The notes beneath the pieces were generated by a model. That model was not told the origin of the DNA and searched no databases. It worked only from the letters and a program-made list of their open reading frames with translations. The translations under genes were made by a program, and so were the position numbers. From an uncultured Mailhella sp. (lineage in GTDB: Bacteria > Desulfobacterota > Desulfovibrionia > Desulfovibrionales > Desulfovibrionaceae), in contig NZ_CALUYL010000028.1 of the NCBI RefSeq assembly GCF_944324995.1, forward strand, positions 1 through 41,286: DNA of 41,286 bases, in the 5' to 3' direction. Below, piece after piece: positions 9,415 to 15,774 of this stretch (its first letter is position 1; every line of letters begins with the position of its first letter).

Positions 9415-9436
9415 GCATGCGAAACAAGGAGACAGC

Positions 9437-9829
9437 ATGAGCAGATCGGTATGGAGGCTGACCATTCGCGGCGATTTCGCCGCCGCCCACGCCCTGCGGC
9501 ACTATCAGGGCAAATGCGAAGCCCTGCACGGACACAACTATCTGGTGGAAATGGTGGTGGAAGGAGAAACCCTCACGCCCGACACCGAACTCGTGGCCGA
9601 TTTTTCCGCGCTCAAGAAGGAACTCAGGGCGGAACTTGCCGCCATCGATCACGTGTACCTCAACGAGCTGCCGCCCTTCGACGTCATCAATCCCTCGTCG
9701 GAGAATCTGGCCCGCTATCTGTACGGCAGAATGAAGGAACGTCTGGCCTCCATGCCCGTGCGCATGTACAGCATGACCGTGGGCGAAACGCCGATTCAGT
9801 CCGCCACCTACATGGAACTCGAAGACTGA
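9437..9829 (+). CDS. queD: 6-carboxy-5,6,7,8-tetrahydropterin synthase (QueD)
   Basis: QueD converts 7,8-dihydroneopterin triphosphate to 6-carboxytetrahydropterin in queuosine/preQ0 biosynthesis. This 130-residue protein has the zinc and catalytic residues in place: H18 (AAAHAL), C27, H31 and H33 (GKCEALHGHNY), plus a C-terminal glutamate pair in the PTPS fold. AAGGAG precedes ATG 9437 at good spacing. Its stop overlaps the ATG of the next gene (TGATG), so the downstream product is translationally coupled. No preQ1 riboswitch is evident upstream. Confidence 0.95.
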   Translation: MSRSVWRLTIRGDFAAAHALRHYQGKCEALHGHNYLVEMVVEGETLTPDTELVADFSALKKELRAELAAIDHVYLNELPPFDVINPSSENLARYLYGRMKERLASMPVRMYSMTVGETPIQSATYMELED

Positions 9830-10329
9830 TGCCGCGCTCTCCCGCCCTTGCCGCGGCAACACGGCTTGCAGGACGGGCCCTGCCGCTCATGGAAGAATGG
9901 GCCCTCGCCGCGGGAGCCGACGCGCTGATCAACGCCGGGCCCGTATTTCTCCCCCCGGGCGGCCGTCTGCCGAGGCTCCATCCCATGCAGGAAAACGCGC
10001 CGCTTCCGCCCCGAAGTTCCATGGCGGCCGTCTGCTGCTTTGCCCTGACCATGCCGCCCGCGGAGGATCTCGACGCATGGTTTCTGTCGCTCGCCCGGCA
10101 GGCCGGGCACACGCTGATCTTTGACTTCAAAATGCCCGAACGGAATCTCGACTATCCCGGAGCGCTGCTCTTCTCGCCTCTGCGACGTCGCCTTTCCTGC
10201 GGGCGTCACGTTCCCGAGGGAGGGCTGGAAGCGCTGCTCTATCGCCATCGGGACCAGTGCCGCGTGCTTCAGCGCCGCACGCTCGGCGCAGGCGCGCTCT
10301 GTCTCGTACTGGTGCAAAATCGCGACTGA
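9829..10329 (+). CDS. Methyltransferase-like protein lacking the SAM motif
   Basis: The 166-residue product is translationally coupled to queD. Its second half resembles the C-terminal half of class I SAM-dependent methyltransferases: a CCFALTMPPAEDLD segment like motif II/III, then HTLIFDFKMPERNLDYPG like the post-III strand, and a final strand pair ending GAGALCLVLVQ. The N-terminal 50 residues are Ala/Arg/Pro-rich and no glycine-rich SAM-binding motif I is visible, so it may be catalytically dead or a shortened paralogue. The family call is by general resemblance only. Codon use looks like its neighbours, so I treat it as a real gene. Confidence 0.6.
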   Translation: MPRSPALAAATRLAGRALPLMEEWALAAGADALINAGPVFLPPGGRLPRLHPMQENAPLPPRSSMAAVCCFALTMPPAEDLDAWFLSLARQAGHTLIFDFKMPERNLDYPGALLFSPLRRRLSCGRHVPEGGLEALLYRHRDQCRVLQRRTLGAGALCLVLVQNRD

Positions 10330-10765
10330 CGCCGCTGCCGTTTCAGGGCTTTTGCTCCGCCCGCTCAGGCGAAAATGCGTGAAGCAACTCCGGCGCGGCT
10401 CTCCGACGCTCGATTTTCATGAAACCGAAATGCGCCGCCGTCGCGCTTCAACATAAAGAGATGAAGCTGCTGTCGGCGCACCTTCTCTTCGATGCCGACG
10501 GCCCAGCCCACAACGCAGCCGGCGACGCCACACCGGTCGGCGCTCTCCGCGCATCGGAACCATGCCTGCGCGCCCGGCCGGATTGCGTCGCGGGCGCGGC
10601 GACTCGACAGCCGTCGGGATGTGCGTTGCCTGACGGCATGACTGTGCCGCAGACGAAGCAGCCCAAAGCGACCGGAAGAGCTTCTGCCCGACGGCATGCT
10701 TCCGCCAAAGGCGCGGCGGCCCGGCTGCGAAAGCGGAAAGCCCCGCGCCGCCGGAACAAGCTCCG
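10330..10765. other. 436-bp GC-rich spacer between convergent genes
   Basis: No gene is supported. Open frames on the minus strand (for instance around 10365-10700) give Arg/Ala-rich translations without domain character. No clear terminator with a T-run is seen for either flanking gene. A decayed gene cannot be excluded. Confidence 0.4.
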
Positions 10766-11050
10766 TTACTTGCGGGGAAGTTCCATGGACGCGCCCTGCT
10801 CCACGGCGGGCGAAGGCTGCTCCGGCTCCGTCTTGTCGGAAGGCATGCCCATGAGCGCGCCGAGCTGTCCCTTGAAAATGATGTGCGTGGCGGTTTCATC
10901 CGCCAGTTCGCCGAGATCCATGAGCTTTTCCAGAAATTCCAGAATTTCGCCCCGGCGCTCTTCCACCGACCACTTGAAATCTTCCTCAAGATTGCCGGAT
11001 TTCAGATATTCTTCCAGTTCGGCGATGTATTTGGCATTGAGCATGGCCAT
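10766..11050 (-). CDS. Small acidic helical protein, unknown function
   Basis: The 94-residue protein is rich in Glu, Lys and Leu and is predicted to be mostly helical (AELEEYLKSGNLEEDFKW.., GEILEFLEKLMDLGELADE). A Pro-rich tail follows. There is no signal peptide or membrane segment. The ATG at 11050 has TGGAG 7-8 nt upstream. It lies 64 bp after the AI-2E-type transporter gene on the same strand and could be co-transcribed with it. I do not recognise a family. Confidence 0.7.
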   Translation of the reverse strand: MAMLNAKYIAELEEYLKSGNLEEDFKWSVEERRGEILEFLEKLMDLGELADETATHIIFKGQLGALMGMPSDKTEPEQPSPAVEQGASMELPRK

Positions 11051-11114
11051 CTGCAGACTCCAGTATGTTGCGCCCTGAGGCGTGAGAAAAGACGGAACTG
11101 CGCGTTTTTCCGCG

Positions 11115-12149
11115 TCATATTCCGTTGTGCTTTTGGGAAATAAGTTCGCTCTCCACCATGGCCTGCCGGGCCAGGGCCACCATCACCGGGCCGGCAATGA
11201 TGCCCACCGCGCCGAATACCGCCAGACTGCACACGATGGAGAGAAGCAGCACCACCATGGAAACTTCAATGCCCGTCTTGAGAAAGTACGGCCGCAGAAG
11301 GTTGTCGGAGCCGGAAACCACAATGCTGCCCCAGGCCAGCAGCATCAGCGCCGAAGCCAGCGACTGCGTGGCCCACAGATACACGGTGATGGGCAGCCAC
11401 ACGATGGCCGTGCCCGCCAGAGGAATCACCGCCGAAAACACGGCCAGCAGTCCCCAGAACGCGGGATCGGGCACGTCGAGAAGGCGCAGGCCGATGCCCG
11501 TGAGCGTTCCCTGAATGATGGGCACGAACACGATGCTGATGAACACGGAACGACTGGCGTTGTGCAGCACGGCGACAAAGCGATCCACCATGTCGTCGCG
11601 CTGAGGCAGCACCTGGAGCACCACCCGGCGTATGGCCGGGGCGTACACGACGATGAGACAGGTGAATACCATGAAAAGACACACCGACCACACCATGCCC
11701 ATGGTGTCGCCGGCAAGATTCAGACCCTTGGAAAGCACGTTCTTGATGACCGCGTTGACCACGGCATTGAAGTCGTTCTCCAGTTTATCGAGGTATTCCG
11801 GAGCGTTGGGAACATTTTCCACAAAAAAGCGGTACGCCTCGCCCACATGATAGGATATGGCCGGAGGTATGGGATGCCCGTTCTGCCACCAGGCGCTGAG
11901 ACGCCGCGCCCCTTCGAGCGCCTGCGGCACCACCATGACTATCACTATGGTGATGGGCGTGGCCACGCATACCACCAGGCCGACGGAAAAAAAGGCGATG
12001 GCCGAGGTTTTGGCCATTCTCGCGCGCAGCCAGCGATAGACGGGCAGCGTAAGCGCCGCCGTAACGGCCGCAATAAACACGCTCGTAAGATACGACGAGA
12101 GCAGCGTAAACCATAAAACAATAGCAACAACAGCCAGACAGCGGGCCAT
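11115..12149 (-). CDS. AI-2E family transporter (PerM/YdiK-like)
   Basis: The 344-residue integral membrane protein has about seven to eight helices. Two N-terminal helices surround a basic loop (YRWLRARMAK), then there is a soluble stretch (about residues 70-150) and a C-terminal helix bundle with the AI-2E-family pattern LLDVPDPAFWGLLAVFSAVIPLAGTAIVW. The family was named after E. coli TqsA (autoinducer-2 export), but other members act as Na+(Li+)/H+ antiporters or have no known substrate, so the substrate here is open. GGAGG lies 5 nt before ATG 12149. Confidence 0.88.
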   Translation of the reverse strand: MARCLAVVAIVLWFTLLSSYLTSVFIAAVTAALTLPVYRWLRARMAKTSAIAFFSVGLVVCVATPITIVIVMVVPQALEGARRLSAWWQNGHPIPPAISYHVGEAYRFFVENVPNAPEYLDKLENDFNAVVNAVIKNVLSKGLNLAGDTMGMVWSVCLFMVFTCLIVVYAPAIRRVVLQVLPQRDDMVDRFVAVLHNASRSVFISIVFVPIIQGTLTGIGLRLLDVPDPAFWGLLAVFSAVIPLAGTAIVWLPITVYLWATQSLASALMLLAWGSIVVSGSDNLLRPYFLKTGIEVSMVVLLLSIVCSLAVFGAVGIIAGPVMVALARQAMVESELISQKHNGI

Positions 12150-12168
12150 GAGACCTCCATAAAGGGCA

Positions 12169-12194
12169 TCGGAGAGGTTCCGACATCTCTCCGA
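12169..12194. repeat. Perfect 8-bp inverted repeat in AI-2E gene leader
   Basis: TCGGAGAG (12169-12176) and CTCTCCGA (12187-12194) pair perfectly around 10 nt, just upstream of the transporter's ribosome site. It may be an operator or a leader hairpin; no T-run follows. Confidence 0.55.
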
Positions 12195-12270
12195 GAATAC
12201 TGGGGAACGCCCGCGATGTCCAGTTGTCCGCGCTTATTCTCCGCCGGGGCTGATTGAGCAAACAAACGAC

Positions 12271-12296
12271 TTGCCTTTATCGCGGCAATAAGGCAA
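12271..12296. promoter_or_regulatory. Candidate TetR operator
   Basis: TTGCCTT (12271-12277) and AAGGCAA (12290-12296) form a dyad with a 12-bp spacer, in the 293-bp region between the divergent transporter and TetR genes. TetR regulators usually bind dyads beside their own gene. The assignment rests only on symmetry and position. Confidence 0.45.
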
Positions 12297-12442
12297 ACCT
12301 GAAGCCGTCAGAAACGTTCTCCGCTCGCGTTCTTTCAGGAATCAGGCACAAGGGAGCCTGTCCGGAGACATTCCCTTTTTCATGGCCGAGGTCTTCCCGG
12401 ACCGAGGCGTACCGTCCCAGCCGGACAACAGTAATAAGGAAC

Positions 12443-13048
12443 ATGAAAAGCGTCACTAAAAAGGAAGCCCTGCTGCAGGCAGCCAAGGAACTTTTCGGCG
12501 AGTACGGTTTTGCCGAAACCACGTTCAAAAAAATTTCCGACAGGGCGGGAGTCGCGCTGGGCCTTCTCACCCACCATTACGGCAACAAGGAAAAGCTGTT
12601 CTTTGCCGCGGGCATGGACGTGCTGGAACATTTTTTGACCGTGCTGCGCTCCGCCACGGAAGGCAAGCCCGACGGCCTTACCGGCGTGCTCTGTTTCTGC
12701 CGCGCCTATCTTGAATTTTCCGTCGATCCGCACACCAACTGGCTCGTGCTCGTTCGCTGCTCTCCCTACAGCGACATGAAGGCCAGCGACGATCGGGAAA
12801 TCATGCTCCGCAAATTTGCGGAAGTGCATCATCTTCTCGAAATCCAGCTTCAGCGCGGCGTTGCCGACGGCACGCTCACCAAGCTCACGCCTTCCAGCAC
12901 GGCGCAGGTCATCGTGGGCCTCATGGTCGGCGCCAACCGCACGCGCGTGCTCACGCCCTACACCTACGGCTCTTCCGAAAACTTCTACACCGAAACCCTT
13001 TCCTTCGTCGAACGCGCCATCACCAGCGGAAAACCCAGGACAGCATAA
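12443..13048 (+). CDS. TetR/AcrR family transcriptional regulator
   Basis: This 201-residue protein has an N-terminal TetR helix-turn-helix (residues about 5-50: KEALLQAAKELFGEYGFAETTFKKIS...AGVALGLLTHHYGNKEKLF) and a variable ligand-binding C-terminal domain. I chose ATG 12443 because it begins right before the DNA-binding domain and has AAGGA upstream, although the frame is open further up. Its stop lies one base before the uppP start, so the regulator and uppP form a bicistron. Likely target: its own operon and perhaps the divergent transporter. The ligand is unknown. Confidence 0.9.
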   Translation: MKSVTKKEALLQAAKELFGEYGFAETTFKKISDRAGVALGLLTHHYGNKEKLFFAAGMDVLEHFLTVLRSATEGKPDGLTGVLCFCRAYLEFSVDPHTNWLVLVRCSPYSDMKASDDREIMLRKFAEVHHLLEIQLQRGVADGTLTKLTPSSTAQVIVGLMVGANRTRVLTPYTYGSSENFYTETLSFVERAITSGKPRTA

Positions 13049-13049
13049 T

Positions 13050-13859
13050 ATGGATTCCCTCCTCACCGCCGCTCTGCTCGGGCTCGTGGAAGGACTCACC
13101 GAGTTTCTTCCCGTCTCCTCCTCCGGTCATCTCGTGCTCGCCTCCAGTCTTCTGGGCTTTTCCGGTCCGGGGGCGTCCACCTTTGAGGTGGTCATTCAGG
13201 TGGGCGCCATTCTCGCCGTGCTCGCCCTCTACTGGCGGCGCTTTCTCGGTCTGCTTCGCCCCTCTGGAAACAAGCGCGGCTTTGCCGGACTGCGCGGCAT
13301 CCTGATGCTCGTGCTCACCACCCTGCCTGCCGCCTCCCTGGGACTTCTGCTGCACGGCTTCATCAAATCGTTGTTCACGCCCGCCACGGTGGCGGCCGCT
13401 CTGGTGTGCGGCGCCGTTCTCATGCTCGTCGTGGAACACGCGCTCGCCCCGAAGCAGAACAACATGCCCGTGCAGAACATCGATCAGCTCACCCCCCTTC
13501 AGGCACTCGGCATAGGCTGCTTCCAGTGCCTCGCCCTGTGGCCCGGCTTCTCCCGCTCCGCCTCCACGCTCATGGGCGGCATGATTCTCGGCGTGCGCCG
13601 CGAAGTCGCCGCGGAATACTCCTTCATTGCAGCCGTGCCCATCATCATCGGCGCAGCGGGCTACGATCTTCTGAAATCGCTCTCCCTGTTCACCGCGGCG
13701 GACGTTCCCTTCTTCCTTGTCGGATCGCTGTGCGCCTTCCTCTCCGCCATCGCCGCCATGCGCTGCTTCATCTCCCTGCTCGGACACGTCACCCTCAAAC
13801 CCTTTGCCGTCTATCGCCTGCTGCTCGCCATTCCGGTGTACCTCTTCATGCTGCGATAA
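13050..13859 (+). CDS. uppP: Undecaprenyl-diphosphatase UppP (BacA)
   Basis: UppP dephosphorylates undecaprenyl pyrophosphate at the membrane, recycling the lipid carrier for peptidoglycan; extra copies give bacitracin resistance. The 269-residue protein has the two BacA signatures: EGLTEFLPVSSSGH (E14, E18, S23-S25, H27) and PGFSRSAST near residues 167-175. About eight membrane helices are predicted. The ATG at 13050 overlaps the end of the TetR gene region with AGGA 9 nt upstream. Pairing with a TetR gene is not something I know as a conserved arrangement. Confidence 0.96.
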   Translation: MDSLLTAALLGLVEGLTEFLPVSSSGHLVLASSLLGFSGPGASTFEVVIQVGAILAVLALYWRRFLGLLRPSGNKRGFAGLRGILMLVLTTLPAASLGLLLHGFIKSLFTPATVAAALVCGAVLMLVVEHALAPKQNNMPVQNIDQLTPLQALGIGCFQCLALWPGFSRSASTLMGGMILGVRREVAAEYSFIAAVPIIIGAAGYDLLKSLSLFTAADVPFFLVGSLCAFLSAIAAMRCFISLLGHVTLKPFAVYRLLLAIPVYLFMLR

Positions 13860-13863
13860 AAAA

Positions 13864-13879
13864 ATTTGCCGAAAGGCAA
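13864..13879. repeat. Small hairpin after uppP
   Basis: TTTGCC-GAAA-GGCAAA is a 6-bp stem with a tight tetraloop, 5 bp after the uppP stop. On the plus strand it is followed by A's, not T's; on the minus strand it is followed by T's. It could stabilise the uppP mRNA end or stop antisense transcription. Confidence 0.5.
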
Positions 13880-13888
13880 AAAAAATGC

Positions 13889-13915
13889 TTGCCAAGGGCG
13901 GTCGTTTTCTATAAG
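13889..13915 (+). promoter_or_regulatory. Probable promoter of first tRNA-Met
   Basis: TTGCCA (13889-13894) and TATAAG (13910-13915) lie 15 bp apart, about 31 bp before the tRNA. The spacing is short, so confidence is moderate. Confidence 0.5.
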
Positions 13916-13946
13916 TACATTCCTGCGCCGGATGATTCCGCAGCAC

Positions 13947-14023
13947 GGCAAGGTAGCTCAGTTGGTTAGAGCATACGGTTCATACCCGTAGTGTCGAGAG
14001 TTCAAATCTCCCCCTTGCTACCA
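13947..14023 (+). tRNA. Elongator tRNA-Met (CAU), copy 1
   Basis: This is a 77-nt cloverleaf with encoded CCA and anticodon loop TTCATAC (anticodon CAU). The D-stem C11:G24 pair and lack of an initiator-type position 1:72 C-A mismatch mark it as elongator rather than initiator. Two oddities are shared with copy 2: a G1-U72 wobble closes the acceptor stem, and position 50:64 in the T-stem is an A-C mismatch. Confidence 0.95.
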
Positions 14024-14033
14024 TAACAATAAG

Positions 14034-14065
14034 AAAGTCCAGGATTCTTCTTGGACTTTTTTTTA
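14034..14065 (+). terminator. Terminator of first tRNA-Met
   Basis: AAAGTCCA (14034-14041) pairs with TGGACTTT (14052-14059) and is followed by a T-run. It lies 10 bp after the tRNA. Confidence 0.88.
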
Positions 14066-14141
14066 TGCCTTCCGCAGAGGCGGCGCATCGCCTTCTGCCC
14101 GCAACACATAATATCGATTACTTTCCATTCGGAGTTCTCCC

Positions 14142-15197
14142 ATGGCTTCCCCTTCCCGTCCTCAGCGCATTCAGGTGTTCGGCCACAAAAACCCTGATAC
14201 CGATTCCGTCATCGGCGCCATCGCCCTTGCGGAACTTCAGAATCAGCGGGGCATTCCCTCCAGCCCCAAGGTGCAGGGCAGCACGAATCCCGAAACCAAT
14301 TTCGTCATGCAGCGCTTCAACATCAAGCCTCCGCGCATTCTGGAAAGCGCCGCCGGCCGTCAGGTGAGTCTGGTGGACTTTTCCGATCTTGCTCAGGCGC
14401 CGCACGGCTTTGAAAGCAGCACCATCGTATCGCTGGTGGATCATCACAAGCTCGGCGACGTCACCACGTCCTCTCCGCTGGAAATGTGGGTCTGGCCCGT
14501 GGGATGCAGCAACACCATCCTCAAGTCCATGTACGACTTCTACGGCGGCTACGTGCCCACCTATCTTGCGGGCGGCATGCTCTGCGCCATTCTTTCCGAC
14601 ACCGTGCTCTTCCGCTCCCCCACCACCACCGACGCCGACCGCCGCGCCGCGGCCGAACTTGCCGAAATCGCGGGCGTGGACGACATCATGGCCCTCGGCA
14701 TGGACATGTTCCGCGCCAAGTCCGACCTGCACGATTCCGCCGACAACCTCTTCCAGCGCGACTACAAGGAATTCGACATCAACGGCCGCAAGGTGGGCAT
14801 AGGTCAGCTCGAACTCATGGACGCCGGCATGATCGATCCCATCAAGGCCGATCTCTACAAGGCCGCGCGCAAGCTGCTCGAGGAACACGACTGCCACACC
14901 GTCATGTTCCTGGCCACCGACATCATCAAGGAAGGCTCGCAGATGCTGGTGGTCTCCCGCGATCTGTCCGTGACCGAAAAGGCCTTCAACGTGACGCTGG
15001 ATCCGTACAGAATGCCCAAGGTGCGCAACGTGGCTCCGGCCTACGCCAAGGAAAACCAGTCGGAATATCACGAACATCAGGGCAATGCCGACGCTCCCTG
15101 GGCCGACGCTCTGGCCGAAAAGTGGATGCCCGGCATGATGAGCCGCAAAAAGCAGGTGCTGCCTTTTCTCATGGATGCCTTTAATTCGCTTGACTAG
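14142..15197 (+). CDS. ppaC: Manganese-dependent inorganic pyrophosphatase (DHH family II)
   Basis: This enzyme hydrolyses pyrophosphate to phosphate, important in sulfate reducers because sulfate activation to APS releases pyrophosphate. Metal ligands are visible: H15, D19 and D21 (GHKNPDTDS), D79 (LVDFSD) and the DHH motif D100-H101-H102 (SLVDHHKLGD). The C-terminal DHHA2 domain carries the substrate-binding S-R-D region (VVSRDLSV). At 351 residues it is about 40 longer than the usual family II enzyme, mostly in a C-terminal extension. GGAG precedes ATG 14142. It sits between two identical tRNA-Met genes, each with its own terminator. Confidence 0.95.
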   Translation: MASPSRPQRIQVFGHKNPDTDSVIGAIALAELQNQRGIPSSPKVQGSTNPETNFVMQRFNIKPPRILESAAGRQVSLVDFSDLAQAPHGFESSTIVSLVDHHKLGDVTTSSPLEMWVWPVGCSNTILKSMYDFYGGYVPTYLAGGMLCAILSDTVLFRSPTTTDADRRAAAELAEIAGVDDIMALGMDMFRAKSDLHDSADNLFQRDYKEFDINGRKVGIGQLELMDAGMIDPIKADLYKAARKLLEEHDCHTVMFLATDIIKEGSQMLVVSRDLSVTEKAFNVTLDPYRMPKVRNVAPAYAKENQSEYHEHQGNADAPWADALAEKWMPGMMSRKKQVLPFLMDAFNSLD

Positions 15198-15218
15198 TTG
15201 CGGAAAAAAACCTATATT
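15190..15218 (+). promoter_or_regulatory. Promoter of second tRNA-Met, overlapping ppaC end
   Basis: TTGACT (15190-15195) and TATATT (15213-15218) are separated by exactly 17 bp and lie 11 bp before the tRNA. The -35 box lies within the last two sense codons and stop codon region of ppaC. Confidence 0.78.
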
Positions 15219-15229
15219 CCCTCTCGCAC

Positions 15230-15306
15230 GGCAAGGTAGCTCAGTTGGTTAGAGCATACGGTTCATACCCGTAGTGTCGAGAGTTCAAATCTCCCCCTTG
15301 CTACCA
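15230..15306 (+). tRNA. Elongator tRNA-Met (CAU), copy 2
   Basis: It is identical over all 77 nt to the copy at 13947-14023, including the G1-U72 wobble and the 50:64 A-C mismatch. Flanking sequence is otherwise different, so the duplication is limited to the tRNA and a few upstream bases. Confidence 0.95.
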
Positions 15307-15315
15307 TGAAAACAT

Positions 15316-15351
15316 TCCCGGGATTCTTCATGAACCCCGGGATTTTTCTTT
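15316..15351 (+). terminator. Terminator of second tRNA-Met
   Basis: TCCCGGG (15316-15322) pairs with CCCGGGA (15336-15342) and is followed by TTTTTCTTTT. Confidence 0.88.
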
Positions 15352-15774
15352 TAATGCTCCGCAACCTGCCTCAGGCGGGCGTCGCTGCGGACGCGTTCAT
15401 CCTTCCTTCTCCCCCGCCGCGCCTTCGATATGACGACATTTTTGCGTCTGTCCCATGCAGCGCGCCGCCTCCGCCTTCTCTTCCGCAACGTTTCCGCACT
15501 CCCGCAGCCTGCGTCGCGTCGCCGCACGGCTGTTTTTCCCCGCTTCATCAGAGCGTCGCGTTTTCTTTTTCCGTTTTCACGCTCCGGGAAGCCGTTTTCC
15601 CGTCTATCCTTCATTCTTCAAACAAGTTTTTATTGTCACGAAAATAGACATGGCGATGGAAATCGGTTATACCTGAAGGAAACATGTATGTACCTTGCTC
15701 CCGATTCGTGGACATGCATGTAACACGCTAAACTATTACGCTTTTTCAATTACCTACTCTAAGGAGCTTCATTC
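15352..15774 (+). other. Upstream region of the formate dehydrogenase operon
   Basis: The first 250 bp is pyrimidine-rich with no gene. The last 130 bp is AT-richer and must hold the fdhA promoter, but no clear -35/-10 or -24/-12 pair can be named. It contains the palindrome ACATGCATGT (15713-15722). Two overlapping mini-frames follow an AAGGA at 15677-15681: 15684-15731 (15 codons) and 15688-15723 (11 codons, better spaced). Either could be a leader peptide. The fdhA ribosome site AAGGAG lies 8 nt before ATG 15775. Confidence 0.45.

Noticed and set aside
9352-9436. A preQ1 riboswitch before queD
   Set aside because: The stretch folds as a two-tier terminator. I see no preQ1-type pseudoknot with an A-rich tail.
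5836-9465. A 1209-codon open frame on the minus strand opposite dnaE
   Set aside because: It is antisense to a clear DnaE and arises from high third-position GC. Its translation is His/Gly/Val-rich with no domain.
13864-13879. A normal terminator for uppP
   Set aside because: The hairpin is followed by A's on the coding strand, so it lacks the T-run needed for termination in that direction.
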